DNA of 64,000 nt from assembly GCF_012273895.1 (NCBI RefSeq), contig NC_052119.1, positions 6,519,990 to 6,583,989 of the forward strand, in the 5' to 3' direction. The notes beneath the pieces are model-generated. The model searched no databases, had not been told where the DNA came from, and was given only the letters and a program-made list of their open reading frames with translations. Position 1 is the first letter of the stretch; each line of letters begins with the position of its first letter. Shown here piece by piece: positions 1-12,035 of this stretch. A program made the translations under genes and the position numbers. Source of the DNA: Zerene cesonia (Eukaryota > Arthropoda > Insecta > Lepidoptera > Pieridae).

Positions 1-2185
1 CAGAGTCATCAACTCACATTGTTATCGATGTATATTTGCATACTTCAACTGAAGACATATTACGGGTTCAGAAAAAGCAAGCGTCATGTCTGTTCGCAAT
101 TAACGATGTAGTCTTTTATACGTACATTGTTCGAGCATTCTTTCCTTTAATAAATATTGCCGGTTGCTGACGTCATATTTGTTCGTGGTAGGAACAATCG
201 GCAATTGTTTATCTTTCTTAATTATGAGAGGTGATCTTACTGCTTTCTTTGTTATTTATGCGCTGAGGCTCGTGCAGTTTGAATTAAGTAGTCGGGATTT
301 AGTTACGAGCGTCTTGGATTTCTGAACTACGAACGAATACGATAGCAGCAACTGAGATATTATAGACTAAGGTATAGGTATATTCGAGCCACTACCTATT
401 ATATAATACGGCAATTAACTGAATCAATGGATTTTCTTTTTTACTTCAAAATTAATTGATCATTAATTTCAAATGTAAAAATATGATTAAGTTAAGTAAC
501 CGTGAGTTTTCTTGCAGATTTGACAATATTTAATCGAAATATGTGGTCAAAAGAGATTGAAAACCAAGAATTGGTACGAATAAAAATTTGTATACGCAAT
601 CTCTACTACTAATCATATATTTATTAATTCGCTGTAGAAGTCTACTTTTGAAATAAACGCTTATAGACTCTGAACCTTGTAAATTATACGAACCAAGCGC
701 TATTTTACAGAATGCAGCACAAATACCACAAGATTATCTCGAATCACATTTTGATAAGAACGAGTTTCTATGCTCAATTTTCTTTTACAAGTGATCAATA
801 ATGATTCGACTTGAATATGAAAATAGGTCCCAAGCTCTGTAATAAGCTATGCAAGAAGCAGAATTACTGACATGCTAGAGGATAATTTCTTGTGATTATA
901 GTATTATTTATACCGTGTAGTGACTTGCATGCGCCCGCGATGCGCCTTCAAAGATTAAACGGGAAAGTAGAACTGATACTGTGATTATAGGTTTTGGATT
1001 TGGGATGGTATTCAAATAGATTTAATGGGATATTGGCAAGAACTAGCGGTCCGAACCGTCTTCACCCGTGGTACGTTTTTTCCCTCCATAAGAAACTTCT
1101 TTATAAAACAAAAAGTTTAAAAAAGATATTACCGGATTGATGATGATATTTTTTGTACTTTGTAAATAATTTAAATAATTGCGTTACAAATGCATTTTTT
1201 GTCAAAATAAACGAACACTTTTGTTGATTTAAAATATTGAATGCTTAGATTTTATGTAGGTACATAAATAACACTCAAAACATAATCTAAAGTTCACCAT
1301 AATAAATACGATTCGATGCGATCAAGACATAATTTACGGGCTATATAGTAAAATCAATCATGCGCTATTGCGACGATAAATTCTCACTTTAATTTTTATT
1401 CATAGATACTTAATTATTCCCAAGGTGTAACAATAAAGAACCTCAGTGGTCTTTAAACTGTCAAGACAATCTTCATAATATTTCTCTTTGCCCTAATTCC
1501 CAACACGCCGCCGGCGCACCAACCTGCTCAAACCATCAATGGGCTGACTTAAAAATTATTCCGACGTTATATAATAAATCATAGTAAACCGGTAATTAAG
1601 ACACTGAACCAGAACTTTAGAAAATGTTTTTTTTTTCCACATTAAATAACGATTCCGACGCTTAGACGATCGATAAAGTATTTTTAAATACGGACGTCGG
1701 TTTCCTTGGTTTTGATGAATGGTCAATTGTTGCTGTAAATAGTGCGTGCTTGAATTTATCTTTCTTTTCTTTCACACATTTAAAAAAGTAACAACAGATA
1801 AGTTTTATTAGTTTATTCCATAAGAAATTGTATACATGTTTTTTGTCATACGATTTCCGTCTTTCTCTCTCTTTACTTAAAATTCTGATATAACTATCAG
1901 ATATATCTTTCGGTGTCAATGGAATTCCTACACAGCCAGTACCTATACCTTCACATTACGATTTAATGCTATTAGTATGTATTAATAAACTGTACATTAC
2001 CACAGCTATAAATTGCAATATACACATTACACTTCAAAATATTGATTGCATTAACGGGACTTATATTGATAAGATGTCAATCATGGCTAATCAAGAGATG
2101 AATTGTTACCGCAGGTTGTCAGACATTACTGCATATTGGTGTTTATTTCAATGGATTGACATCTATTAATCATTTGTATAAACCG
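1..2185. other. Intergenic DNA, no gene recognised
   Basis: AT-rich sequence with only short chance reading frames. No domain, splice-bounded exon or RNA gene is recognisable. A perfect CRE-type octamer (TGACGTCA) lies at 168-175, but a single site in 2 kb is weak evidence for a regulatory element. Confidence 0.6.
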
Positions 2186-2277
2186 CGCCAATAAAGAAAG
2201 CGATCTTACACGGCGGCCATGTACATGTCATCTTACTTGCACATTAGCGCTTGGTAGCGCGCTATCTCGCTCGCACT

Positions 2278-2365
2278 TATAAGAGGTCAAATTTACGATT
2301 CACTTCTTTATCAGTCGGGGTTATGTCTTCCGTGAGTTACCGTTACGAACTATGATTAGATTCAG
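2278..2365 (+). promoter_or_regulatory. Possible core promoter and short 5' exon
   Basis: A TATA-like TATAAG at 2278-2283 is followed 35 bases later by an arthropod initiator TCAGT (2311-2315). About 50 bases further on is a good splice donor, CAG|GTAAAG, with its GT at 2366. The stretch 2190-2365 is richer in G and C than its surroundings. Together this looks like the promoter and non-coding first exon of a plus-strand gene. No downstream exon is recognised, the TATA-to-initiator distance is slightly long, and chance assembly of these short motifs is possible. Confidence 0.25.
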
Positions 2366-5300
2366 GTAAAGCTTTGAATATGTTATTCAAGGAGCTGGTA
2401 ATCACTTTATTCAGATATTTATGTATACGGTACATAAGATGTTTATTTCACTCATTCAATAGGTCTTAAATTTAAAAACATATTTCATATCCAACTTACT
2501 GTTAAATATAATACTATTAGACTAAAAAAAAGCTAGAGATGTATCTAGATAACTAGATAAAAACTTGGATAAGAACATAGGCTTATTTTTAGGCCTGGTA
2601 TCTGTCGAGTGACGCCGCGGTATATGGTTAATTGAATTTTAAAATATCAAACTAAATTAACTTCTATACACAATTACACCAAGTAGTAACTGATTAAGAA
2701 AAATAACTACAAATTACATCAACTTCTATTTAATACCTACCTACTAACGATTCTCTATAGGACCACAGTAAAAGTGTATAAAAATGTTAAACCCCACTTC
2801 GAATTGGCTGCACAAAATAATCATTGCTTTGTTTACAATATCGTTATTATAACGAAAGCCCAACGATTAGGTAAGTATTTAAATTCATCGTGAGCTACCG
2901 TTACCCACTAAAGCATGCTTAATCGCTGCCACGGATGCTTCAATCAATTCTGGTAGCTGTTGATAAGAGCTGTTGGATAATAAAATTGGTTACAATGGTT
3001 GGTAAATACTTTTTAAATTTGATACCACTAAATATTGTACGTAAAAGGGTTTTATTAACGGTGTTTTGTTATTTCGTTATTACGAGAAAATGTCAAGTTT
3101 GATAAGAATCGTTGAGGCGCAAATTGTATTTATATTTTATTATAATAATCATTTATTTTTTGATTATGAAATTATATCTATCATGCTTCATTATGTAGCA
3201 CATTATCTATGTTGTATTTCGAGTAAATTAAGCGAGGTTTGCATAAAATAAACCCATAGATTTACTGATACCGTAGTATTAATTGTTCAGTCTTTGATAT
3301 CATTGTAAAATAGGATAATTATCAATGTTATATTTTATACATCGACTCTTATGCTATGTTCTTGGCCATAACACCACACTACCCATATTGATTGCCCTGC
3401 CTTCTAAACATAATTTGCCTCAATAACTCTTAAGAGTCATTCAGTTTTTTTAGTAATTTGTACACGAATTGAGTTACAAAACAGGCAATTATTACAAATC
3501 ATGAAGCATTAAGTGGTAAAAGCAAGATTTCTTTAATTCACGCTATAACTCTTAATTCATTGACGCTCTTAGCACAAAAGATGTAATACTAAAATTAAGA
3601 GAAAATTAGAAGCTCTTGTGATAGTTCGAACTGGTAAATGTCCCGAATCCCACGGAAGATCGGCATCAAATAGTAGCATATGAAAGCTATCTTGTTTCGT
3701 GCGATATGAAGGGTAGTAAAAGGCTTCTTAATGTTTCCAGTACATTCCTTTATACCCTCATGGATCCATTCCCTATCCTTTTTAAGCGGGCAACGCATTT
3801 GCAGACGCATTAGCTTAATGGTCAGGGATGGCATCAGCTTGGCTTACTTCTCTTAAAAATAATGTTAGATAAAATTAAACTCATTATTTATTTATTCACT
3901 AAGTACTAAAGAATTTATATTGAGCAATCTTTATGCGTCCATTTTAAGACGATTTGTGTATCTTTTTGAATTATTATTATATATTAAAGGTTTTTATGTA
4001 TATTCAAAGCCTTAAAATTACTACGTATTTAATAATTCAATCATTAATACGAGGTAAATATAAGAATAAAATGAATTCAGCATTCATCGGTAACCGATTG
4101 AACTCTTTAAACAAAGTGCGAAAATCGTAAAATTGAGACGTAAATGGAACTTTTTCGAGTTCCGAACGTTATTCCGAATTCTGAATAAATTAGTTTTCGG
4201 AACGGCGGAGCCAATAAAAGTTTTAAACAAAAGAATCATAAAGGAAAGGTCCGACTTGAGTAGCACAACAGAAGCCTCGATGATTTACGAGTGAACTGGG
4301 ACTGAATTGCCTAAAACTTTTCAAATAAACTATGAATAGATAGCATTTACATAATATGTTTTATGGCTAAGATGTTTAGGACAATAGGTGTACGTGTAAA
4401 TAGTTCAGATGGCATAATGTTAAAAAGATGCAGCTGGCATTTATGAAGATTTATTTGATTATAATTATCATTGAATATGAAATATGTGTGTCATATTAAA
4501 AATATTAAAAAACGTACGTTACCACTTTGAAGAGCTATAAATATATATACTAAAATGAATTAAATAACTGTACTAAACTACTATAAGCAAAAGAGATATT
4601 GTTTCAGTAAGAAACTGATATTACTATAAGTGTTATTGAATTAATTTGCTCTTATCAAGTTCTCACAATATAAACCCCTTACGTGTCACCATTAGCTAGA
4701 ATTCGAGTTCGACTTTTTAAGGCACATAGGGAAGCACAATTTGACATAAACACACCATTACAAAGTTACCGCGCAATAAAACTCAGTGTCTATGCGTTGG
4801 ATCGGTTCTGGTCTGCTGGTTCCGCATCTGTAATGCCGGCAGTATGTTACAAAAACGACGAAAACTTCGCCGTATGTGTTGTAATTATCGGCGCCATCTT
4901 TGATGTTTTGAAGGTCTGAAATTCTTTTTATGAAAGCAGAATTGCAACGGAACTAGATGTATTTTTTAATTATAAAACACTAGACTTGCCTTTGAGGAAT
5001 TATCTGAATAAGTTTATAATTATAGAAATTAATAACTATAAAAAGATTTAATTATTAAATTGTGAAAAGAAAAATAACCTTATTATTCAAGATATTAAAG
5101 GTTCAGAAATAAACCCAACTGGTAAATATAAAACAACTTTATACTGTATGTATTGAAATATTTCATATGTTGTTCAATATGTAAAAAAAAAAAACAATGT
5201 CGTGAGACCAAATTCTCTTGACCTGTTTTACTTAATAATAACATGTACGTCCCTTGTTTATATAGAACCGTTACACTTAACTCAATACGCCTTTAATTAT

Positions 5301-8300
5301 CCTGATTTAAAACGAATAAAAGTAATATAATTGAAAGCATCAATAAGGACACAATGGTAAGTTTCACAACAGCTACCGTCCCTTCATTTAAAACAGAAGC
5401 AAAATCTTCTTTGTTTTCCCGTCAAAACTAAATAAAAAAAACAATCTTTTAATGTGTTACAATGTCGCAATAAAGCAAGGGACGTTTACAGCTCAAATAT
5501 TGTTGCGTTCGGTAGCAATACAAACTTTTATCTTAAAGTCTGACGGGGGACATTTATTGCCCATTTTGCCTTTTCTTTCGGCATTTTTTCCTGACTTAAA
5601 TAAGACATAATGTTCTTAGAAACGGAACATTAGAACGGACGGTAGGCTTTCTCTTTTTGTGACACGTACGATGGATTTTATAGTCAATTGTCTTACTTGC
5701 TTGGCAAAAAGATGGGCTTCCGAGGCTGTTCATTTAAAAAACATGTGAGGTTTGAGTGGTGAGAAAACATATTTTACGATCAGTGGCAATTCCTAATGAC
5801 TTCTTGTTCAAAACTATTTAGTCAATGTTATTATTGTTGGACTCTCGACGTTTGGACAGGCGAAAGTACGAATAGGTATCTAGTCTTATATGTAAATAAT
5901 TTAACGTAAATAACAAATAAAAAATCAAATAAAGGAATGACTCTTACTAATTTTTAATTTTAGCAATAAACTATACGCCTACAACTTATCAGAACTAGAC
6001 TTCATTTAAGTGGAACGACACGAGAGGCACCAACTTACAAATAAAAAAATTATCATCAAACTCGGTTATGAAGTAAAAAACATAAAAATACATGCGAATC
6101 TTTTAAGTCGGTAAAAATTAAAAAGTACAAAGTAAATTAATATTATTACAAACAGCAACCACTTTGTATAAGAGTAATAAGGTTGAATAGTGCAATTAGA
6201 GGTGGCTTTTCAAGTGGATTGTGGGCTGCAGAGGTCACACAATTACTTAATGAAAGTATAAATTGAGTGTATTAGGTAGAGAAAGTTGCCGAGACATTGT
6301 CATTTTGTTATTAAAGCATTTGTGTGGTATTCTTTGCAAATTGGCAGCAAGCGGAACGATAAAAATGTGGGAAGTATGTTAGTATATGTTTAATATTTTA
6401 ATCAATTCTCCAGAAATAAAGAAGAATTTTTTCTATTTTTATTCAAAATCTTTTATTATACTTACAGTGAAACCAAAGCGCACATTGAACGTACTATTTG
6501 TTAAAACAAAACGAAGACACATATAAATGAGTTGCTTTATAACTATGCCAGACTACTTGCATCCAAGTATTGATTTTTCACTTCTTTTTAGGAAATTACA
6601 AGAGTACACTAATAAAAATAAAGCATATTATGTTTTAAATTAAGAATGGTTTACGTGAAATATTTCACGTCCAAAAGAGAAGAACAACAAGGTTATAGCT
6701 AGGAAGTTCCTCTCCTATCGAGTCCTAATTTTAGATCAAGCATCTTTGAGAAGCAATGACCTTCAGGATTGTTATTGTGATTCAATAAACAAACCAATAC
6801 TGACTCTTTACGGTCGCGTACGAAATACGATAAAACGAAAGAGGCATTTTCGGATATTTTTTTTAAACTGGCCGCAAACGGAGCGTGTCAAATTAGTGGT
6901 TTAAACATCGTTTAATAACTGACCGCGAAGTGAAAGCCTTTAATTTCAACGAATATACAAGAACGCATGCTATAAAACTAATGTTAAAGAAAGTGTCTCA
7001 CGTATTTATTGTAAAGTACCGCAAAAAATTGATGCAAATTACTGAAATACGAGTGGAAAGTGGTTTCGAACGTTATAAAAAAATACGCCTAAATGTGCAT
7101 CATTACGGAAAAAAATTAACAGATTTAAATTTCTTTAGTTAGCAGTTTGTTGAGATGTTATTCTACTAACAGTAGTAGAAGCAGGGTAGAAATTTATGCA
7201 CATATTAAATGGCAATAAATAAACACATATTCAGATATTTCGTGTAATGTCGATTAAAAATATAATCTTATAACATTCCACAAAAAAAATACCCGATAAT
7301 ACTCTTGAGAAACAGTATATTTATGTAATGTATAAATGAAGAAACCCAAGTATAATATAATGTTTTACCAAGAATAGGACTTGTTATTGCGTGAGTATAA
7401 TATTGTTTACAAAGAGAGAATTAAAAGCGGAGGTGTTAATGTACTTAGAAATTAACAACATTAGTACGACGGCTTAGCGATTTGAGGCGATCGGAATTTC
7501 GTTTCGTAATTTTGTTATACTTCTAAAATGCTTATAATGAAAAATTGTCATTGTATGCATCAAGCAATCATTATTTCTCAAATAATGTTATAACAATGAA
7601 ATTTATATTACTTGTTAAATATACACAAAAGGAATCACATCTATCACGTCATCAAATCTAAAAATTTATAGAGATATCGTCGAATTCAGAACCTTCTTTT
7701 TTGCGAACGTATGTTGACATGTTTCAATGTCTCTTGTTGTTCATGCTCAAGGCTATATTATACTTTTTAATTATGAAATATAAGTAGTATGTAGCTTCTT
7801 AAATTGTACCTATAAATCATCACTAATAGATAAAGTTTATTGTACTAATAAGCGGGAAAAATCTGACATCTTTGAAGTACACCTAATGTATACTAGTAGA
7901 AGTAAGCCATAATATACCTACAGATCACACCCATAATAATTTGTTTAGAGTCGTGCTTTTTCTTCTAAACCTAAATAACATTATACATTGCAGTTCGCAT
8001 CACGAATGAAACTACATTTAAAATTAATTCCACAGGGAATGTATTTGTTTATAACAAGTTTACAATTCACAGTACTTTCTACGATTGTCGGTGTTTTATT
8101 TGCGCTGGTGGACAAACTTCGACATTGGTAATTTATTGCAAACATTTGAAATTGCCTGTCGCACTGGAAATTAATGATCGGCTTAACAAACCGGGTTTAT
8201 TAACACCATTTCATTACATTCAGTGCATTCGATGTTGTTTCAAAAAGTAGTTTCTACTGTTATTTGAAGGGATATGATTTATGAGACCGTTGCCTCATTT

Positions 8301-11300
8301 ACGTTTCATTTATACAGTTTATCTAGATTCAAAACGTACGATTGTAAAGCGATTAGAATTTTGTTTCTAATAGCTGTGGCAACTTGCCGCGAAATTTCGA
8401 AGAACGAAACTTAAATTGTATAATACATTCTTCACATACATACTATCACATCTAATACACATTTTGTATAAAGCTTTCTTGAACGATCCTTCTCACTTCA
8501 TAACCCTCGTGTTTATCAAAATATAAAATTGTTATTTTCATTTTAAAAATGAAATACATATCAACCTAATGAATTGTTTTTGTATAGGTATAGACTTTTA
8601 CCGCGTTTCTTGCCAGAGATATCCGTTATATAATGAATAATAATTATAATGAGCGAGTGGGCAGCAATAAACTAACATATCAAATTACGATCTAATTGAA
8701 ATTAATTGACTTTTAATATCTATCATTAATAATTACTGTAGAAATTAGCTCAAAGGTATTTAGAGTTTTATGGTTAAGGGTAGCTATAGACTATTCCTAT
8801 TTTATGTCATCTGTAATTATGATTTGAATTCATTATATATTGATTAATAATTTTTTCATTATAGTTGTTCAATTAGACAATGGTTATAGTGTTTTTTACT
8901 AGTTTATTTATTTAATAGAACAAGAATTAAAGACATTTGTGTAGCAAATCGATTTTATCTTATACAACGTGTACTGTTTTGTTAATAATTATAATTGAAA
9001 TTAACGAACTAATAGGTAAAGGTCAGCCCTCTTGACACAGTTATTAACACGAGAGCATTAATCGTGGGATAAGTATTAGATTTGATTCCACGCTTTACCT
9101 GGGTATCGTATACTCGGAAAATACAAAAAGCTGATACTGTAAATATTATCAATCGGTTAGTGAACCAAATGTGGTATTATTCTGCATCTGCCACGGCTTT
9201 AAGAGAACACGACCCACGGGTCATCACAAGTTTACAGAAAGTATAATGTGATTTCATCATTTATAAGAAGGTAATTTAGAACTATCTTACGAAAGGCAGT
9301 AGTTTTATATGGAAAATATATGAAACTGTTTTATAAACGTTTTACCGTCTGCTAAAGTCCTAATATAAGCTATCGCGAGCGGTGTTAGACGCAAAAAATT
9401 CAATTTGCGTCGCCTCACGAACGAGCAGATGTCAAAATTTGTCGGACACGTGTTTTGCTTATAAAATTCACGAAACGTAAACAAAAAACGCTGTGGAACT
9501 ATGCATATTTAAAATCATTAAAAGGATATTTATTATTCAATTAAGTAAAAACTTCGCCGGTCTGCGATTCAGCTTTTTGTCGTACTTTGATAAGATGATA
9601 CCTTTAACAATTTTTTGATTTGTATAAAAACACACTCGATTGAATTACTTTACCTTGAAACAACTTTGTATTTATTAAATATTTTAATGTCAATTCTTGA
9701 ATTGAAATTAATTCAAGTTCCATTATTAAATTTGAAAAAAAAGTTGACTTCGCTGTTTATGTTCATAAACACATAATAAATCCAATTTTGACTCATACAT
9801 ATAAGATATATACGTTATTCAGAAGCTAATTTAACGCGATGTATGCCTAACATATCGATCGACAATCACCATACAACACGGCATAACTCACAGCTTTACA
9901 ATTGTATATAACTGTCAGCTTCATTGAGAGTCTGTACGGTACACAAAAGTCAATATAGAATTATAAACAAGCCTCAGTATTAAGCCGACCAACTAGACGA
10001 CTCTGGTCACGTGTCGCAGCGGATATCGCGTCCGGTGGGGAAAAATGTATTCCTGTTTGTCTCTAGAGTTAATCCTTTATCATTGCCCTATTAATGCTAA
10101 TCCCAAGGGCTGAATAGAAATGCAGCGATTGGTACTTTAATGTCATTTCTTCGTTAGACAAGCTAAGAAAATAAACTTTATAAAAATAAGTTTGTGACTT
10201 CAAATGTAATAAAATAGTGAATTTTGTCAATTCATTGTTTAGTCATTTATCATTTGAACTCTAACAACTCGAACTCTAGACGGCTATCTATACATTTAAA
10301 ATATTTACAATAATGAAATTAATACTCACGAATATAAAAATATATCTGCATTAAAGATGTCTTCGTTGTAAAACAAACAGTCTATTTAATAAATCTCGCA
10401 GTTGTGTAATCGAAACGTAAAAAGGGTGGTCGAGTTGAAAATAGTTCCGAGATAAAATTGAGAAGCGACGTCAATGAAACAAGAACAAAAGATTGGAGGT
10501 AGTAAAAAATCCTTTTGTTCCAGTCGGTATAGCAGGCACGCGATTTGACGCACTTTTTACTCAAATACAAGTTGCGACATAGTCTCGGTATGAAGTTTTT
10601 TATAGTAAAGAAAGCTGTCAGGACAAAAACAATATGGAGTAGAACAAGGCACGTTATGAGGAGAATACTATTTACCTAGTGAAATGTCTTTATTAAAACA
10701 TTAATTTTATGCTAATAGCATTCAATAAATTTGACAAATACAAAGTATATGAATAAGTAAAGAGACTGAGAATGACTTTAATGAACAATAAACATAAAAC
10801 AGAATGAGTGTAATTAATTACGCTACCAGATTATCGGAATACAAAAGCTATAATTTAAATAATAGAAACAAAATAACATAAAAGAACTAAATATTCAACT
10901 GAAACATCTTTATTAATTTCAACGAGGCAAATATATTACTTAATAATTTCGTATCAAAAATATAATACGAACGTATTTAACTAGACTCTAAAAAATTGCG
11001 CGCAATTTGAATCAGAAACAATGAAAAAGGTTGTTGAAACTTTATAAAAATACTGTATTAATATGACGCATTGAGTCAAGCAGAATTTTCTAAGACAAAT
11101 AAATGCAATATGATGAAGGAACTCAGACACTGGATTCGAGCCAAATTGAATTTCCGATTATGGTAACTAGAATACTTTACTACTGAATGAAATGAGTCCA
11201 TTCTGATGATTTGTGTCTTATTTTATTTGTGTTGGCTCGCATTCTAACGGCATTATAATGTGTGTAATAAAAAGTATGTAAGTGCATTGTGTTTCATTTG

Positions 11301-11865
11301 TTGATATAAATGTGAGTGCGAATTTCGTTAGCAAATGTTAGTTCAAAAGTATTAGTGTTTTGAATAATATTATTACAAATTGTCATCGTTATATACTCTT
11401 CCATTTAAAGTTTAGTTGAAAGTTATTGTTGTAACAACAATTAACAAAATTGCTTTATTTTGTATATAATTCGGAAATCATACTGTCAAATTATTGTGAT
11501 TCAAACTGTGTAATTAAGTAATCAGTTTATAATTGATTGAACTTTACAAAGACAATTTACTATGATTATGTAATTCAAAACCTTGAATATAACTGAAACA
11601 AATGATTTTCTGTTAATTTGATTTAATTTACTTTTAACATATTAAAATGTTTTAAGAAAGAGGTCTTTTACAAATCTTGGAAAAATGGAATTTAACAAAT
11701 TTAGATTAATAGAGAAGGGAGGATAAAATCAAAATACAATGTTATAAATCATCATCATTTTATTTTTATTTGTATAAATAACGCAATATTACTGATATTC
11801 ATGTAGTATCATCACTTGGTTTTGCTATTTACAATATTACAATATGCTACAGCAGTCTTTATAAA
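2366..11865. other. Intergenic DNA, no gene recognised
   Basis: About 9.5 kb of AT-rich DNA. Reading frames are short (under about 80 codons), resemble nothing known and lack convincing splice signals. One interspersed repeat fragment is noted separately at 3690-3850. The part nearest 11.9 kb may include 3' untranslated sequence of the Toll gene. Confidence 0.6.
3690..3850 (-). repeat. Diverged copy of a GC-richer interspersed repeat
   Basis: Read on the minus strand, this stretch contains CTGCAAATGCGTTGCCCGCTT followed by AAAAGGATAGGGAATGGA. It aligns by eye with the repeats at 18095-18260 (plus) and 61905-62105 (minus), which share a GCGAATGCG..CCCGCTTTTAAGAGGTAAGGGATAAGG core. The family is known to me as an abundant lepidopteran interspersed repeat of unsettled class. 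This copy is the most diverged of the three. Confidence 0.45.
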
Positions 11866-11871
11866 TTTATT
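11866..11871 (-). other. Candidate polyadenylation signal of the Toll gene
   Basis: The plus-strand TTTATT reads AATAAA on the minus strand, about 165 bases after the Toll stop codon. Other TTTATT hexamers occur further down (around 11760), so the true cleavage site is uncertain. Confidence 0.3.
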
Positions 11872-12035
11872 ACGAAACCTATGCACAGAATAACAAACAG
11901 GCAATAATAAGTTCACTTACATAAAATTTTGGTTTAGCACTTAACAACTAATAATTACAATATTTACATAAACATATAAACATCTAGGGAAATATTTACA
12001 ACGTGACTGAGAATGAGCATGTACACAGCACGCTC

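Noticed and set aside
4683..4919. 78-codon plus-strand open frame in a more balanced stretch
   Set aside because: No ATG at the start, no domain, no upstream signals. It could be a conserved non-coding block but nothing supports that from sequence alone.
9895..9985. Second possible promoter (GTATATAAC and a TCAGT initiator)
   Set aside because: The TATA-like and initiator-like words are about 70 bases apart, with another AT-rich word only 16 bases from the initiator; no exon or donor follows.
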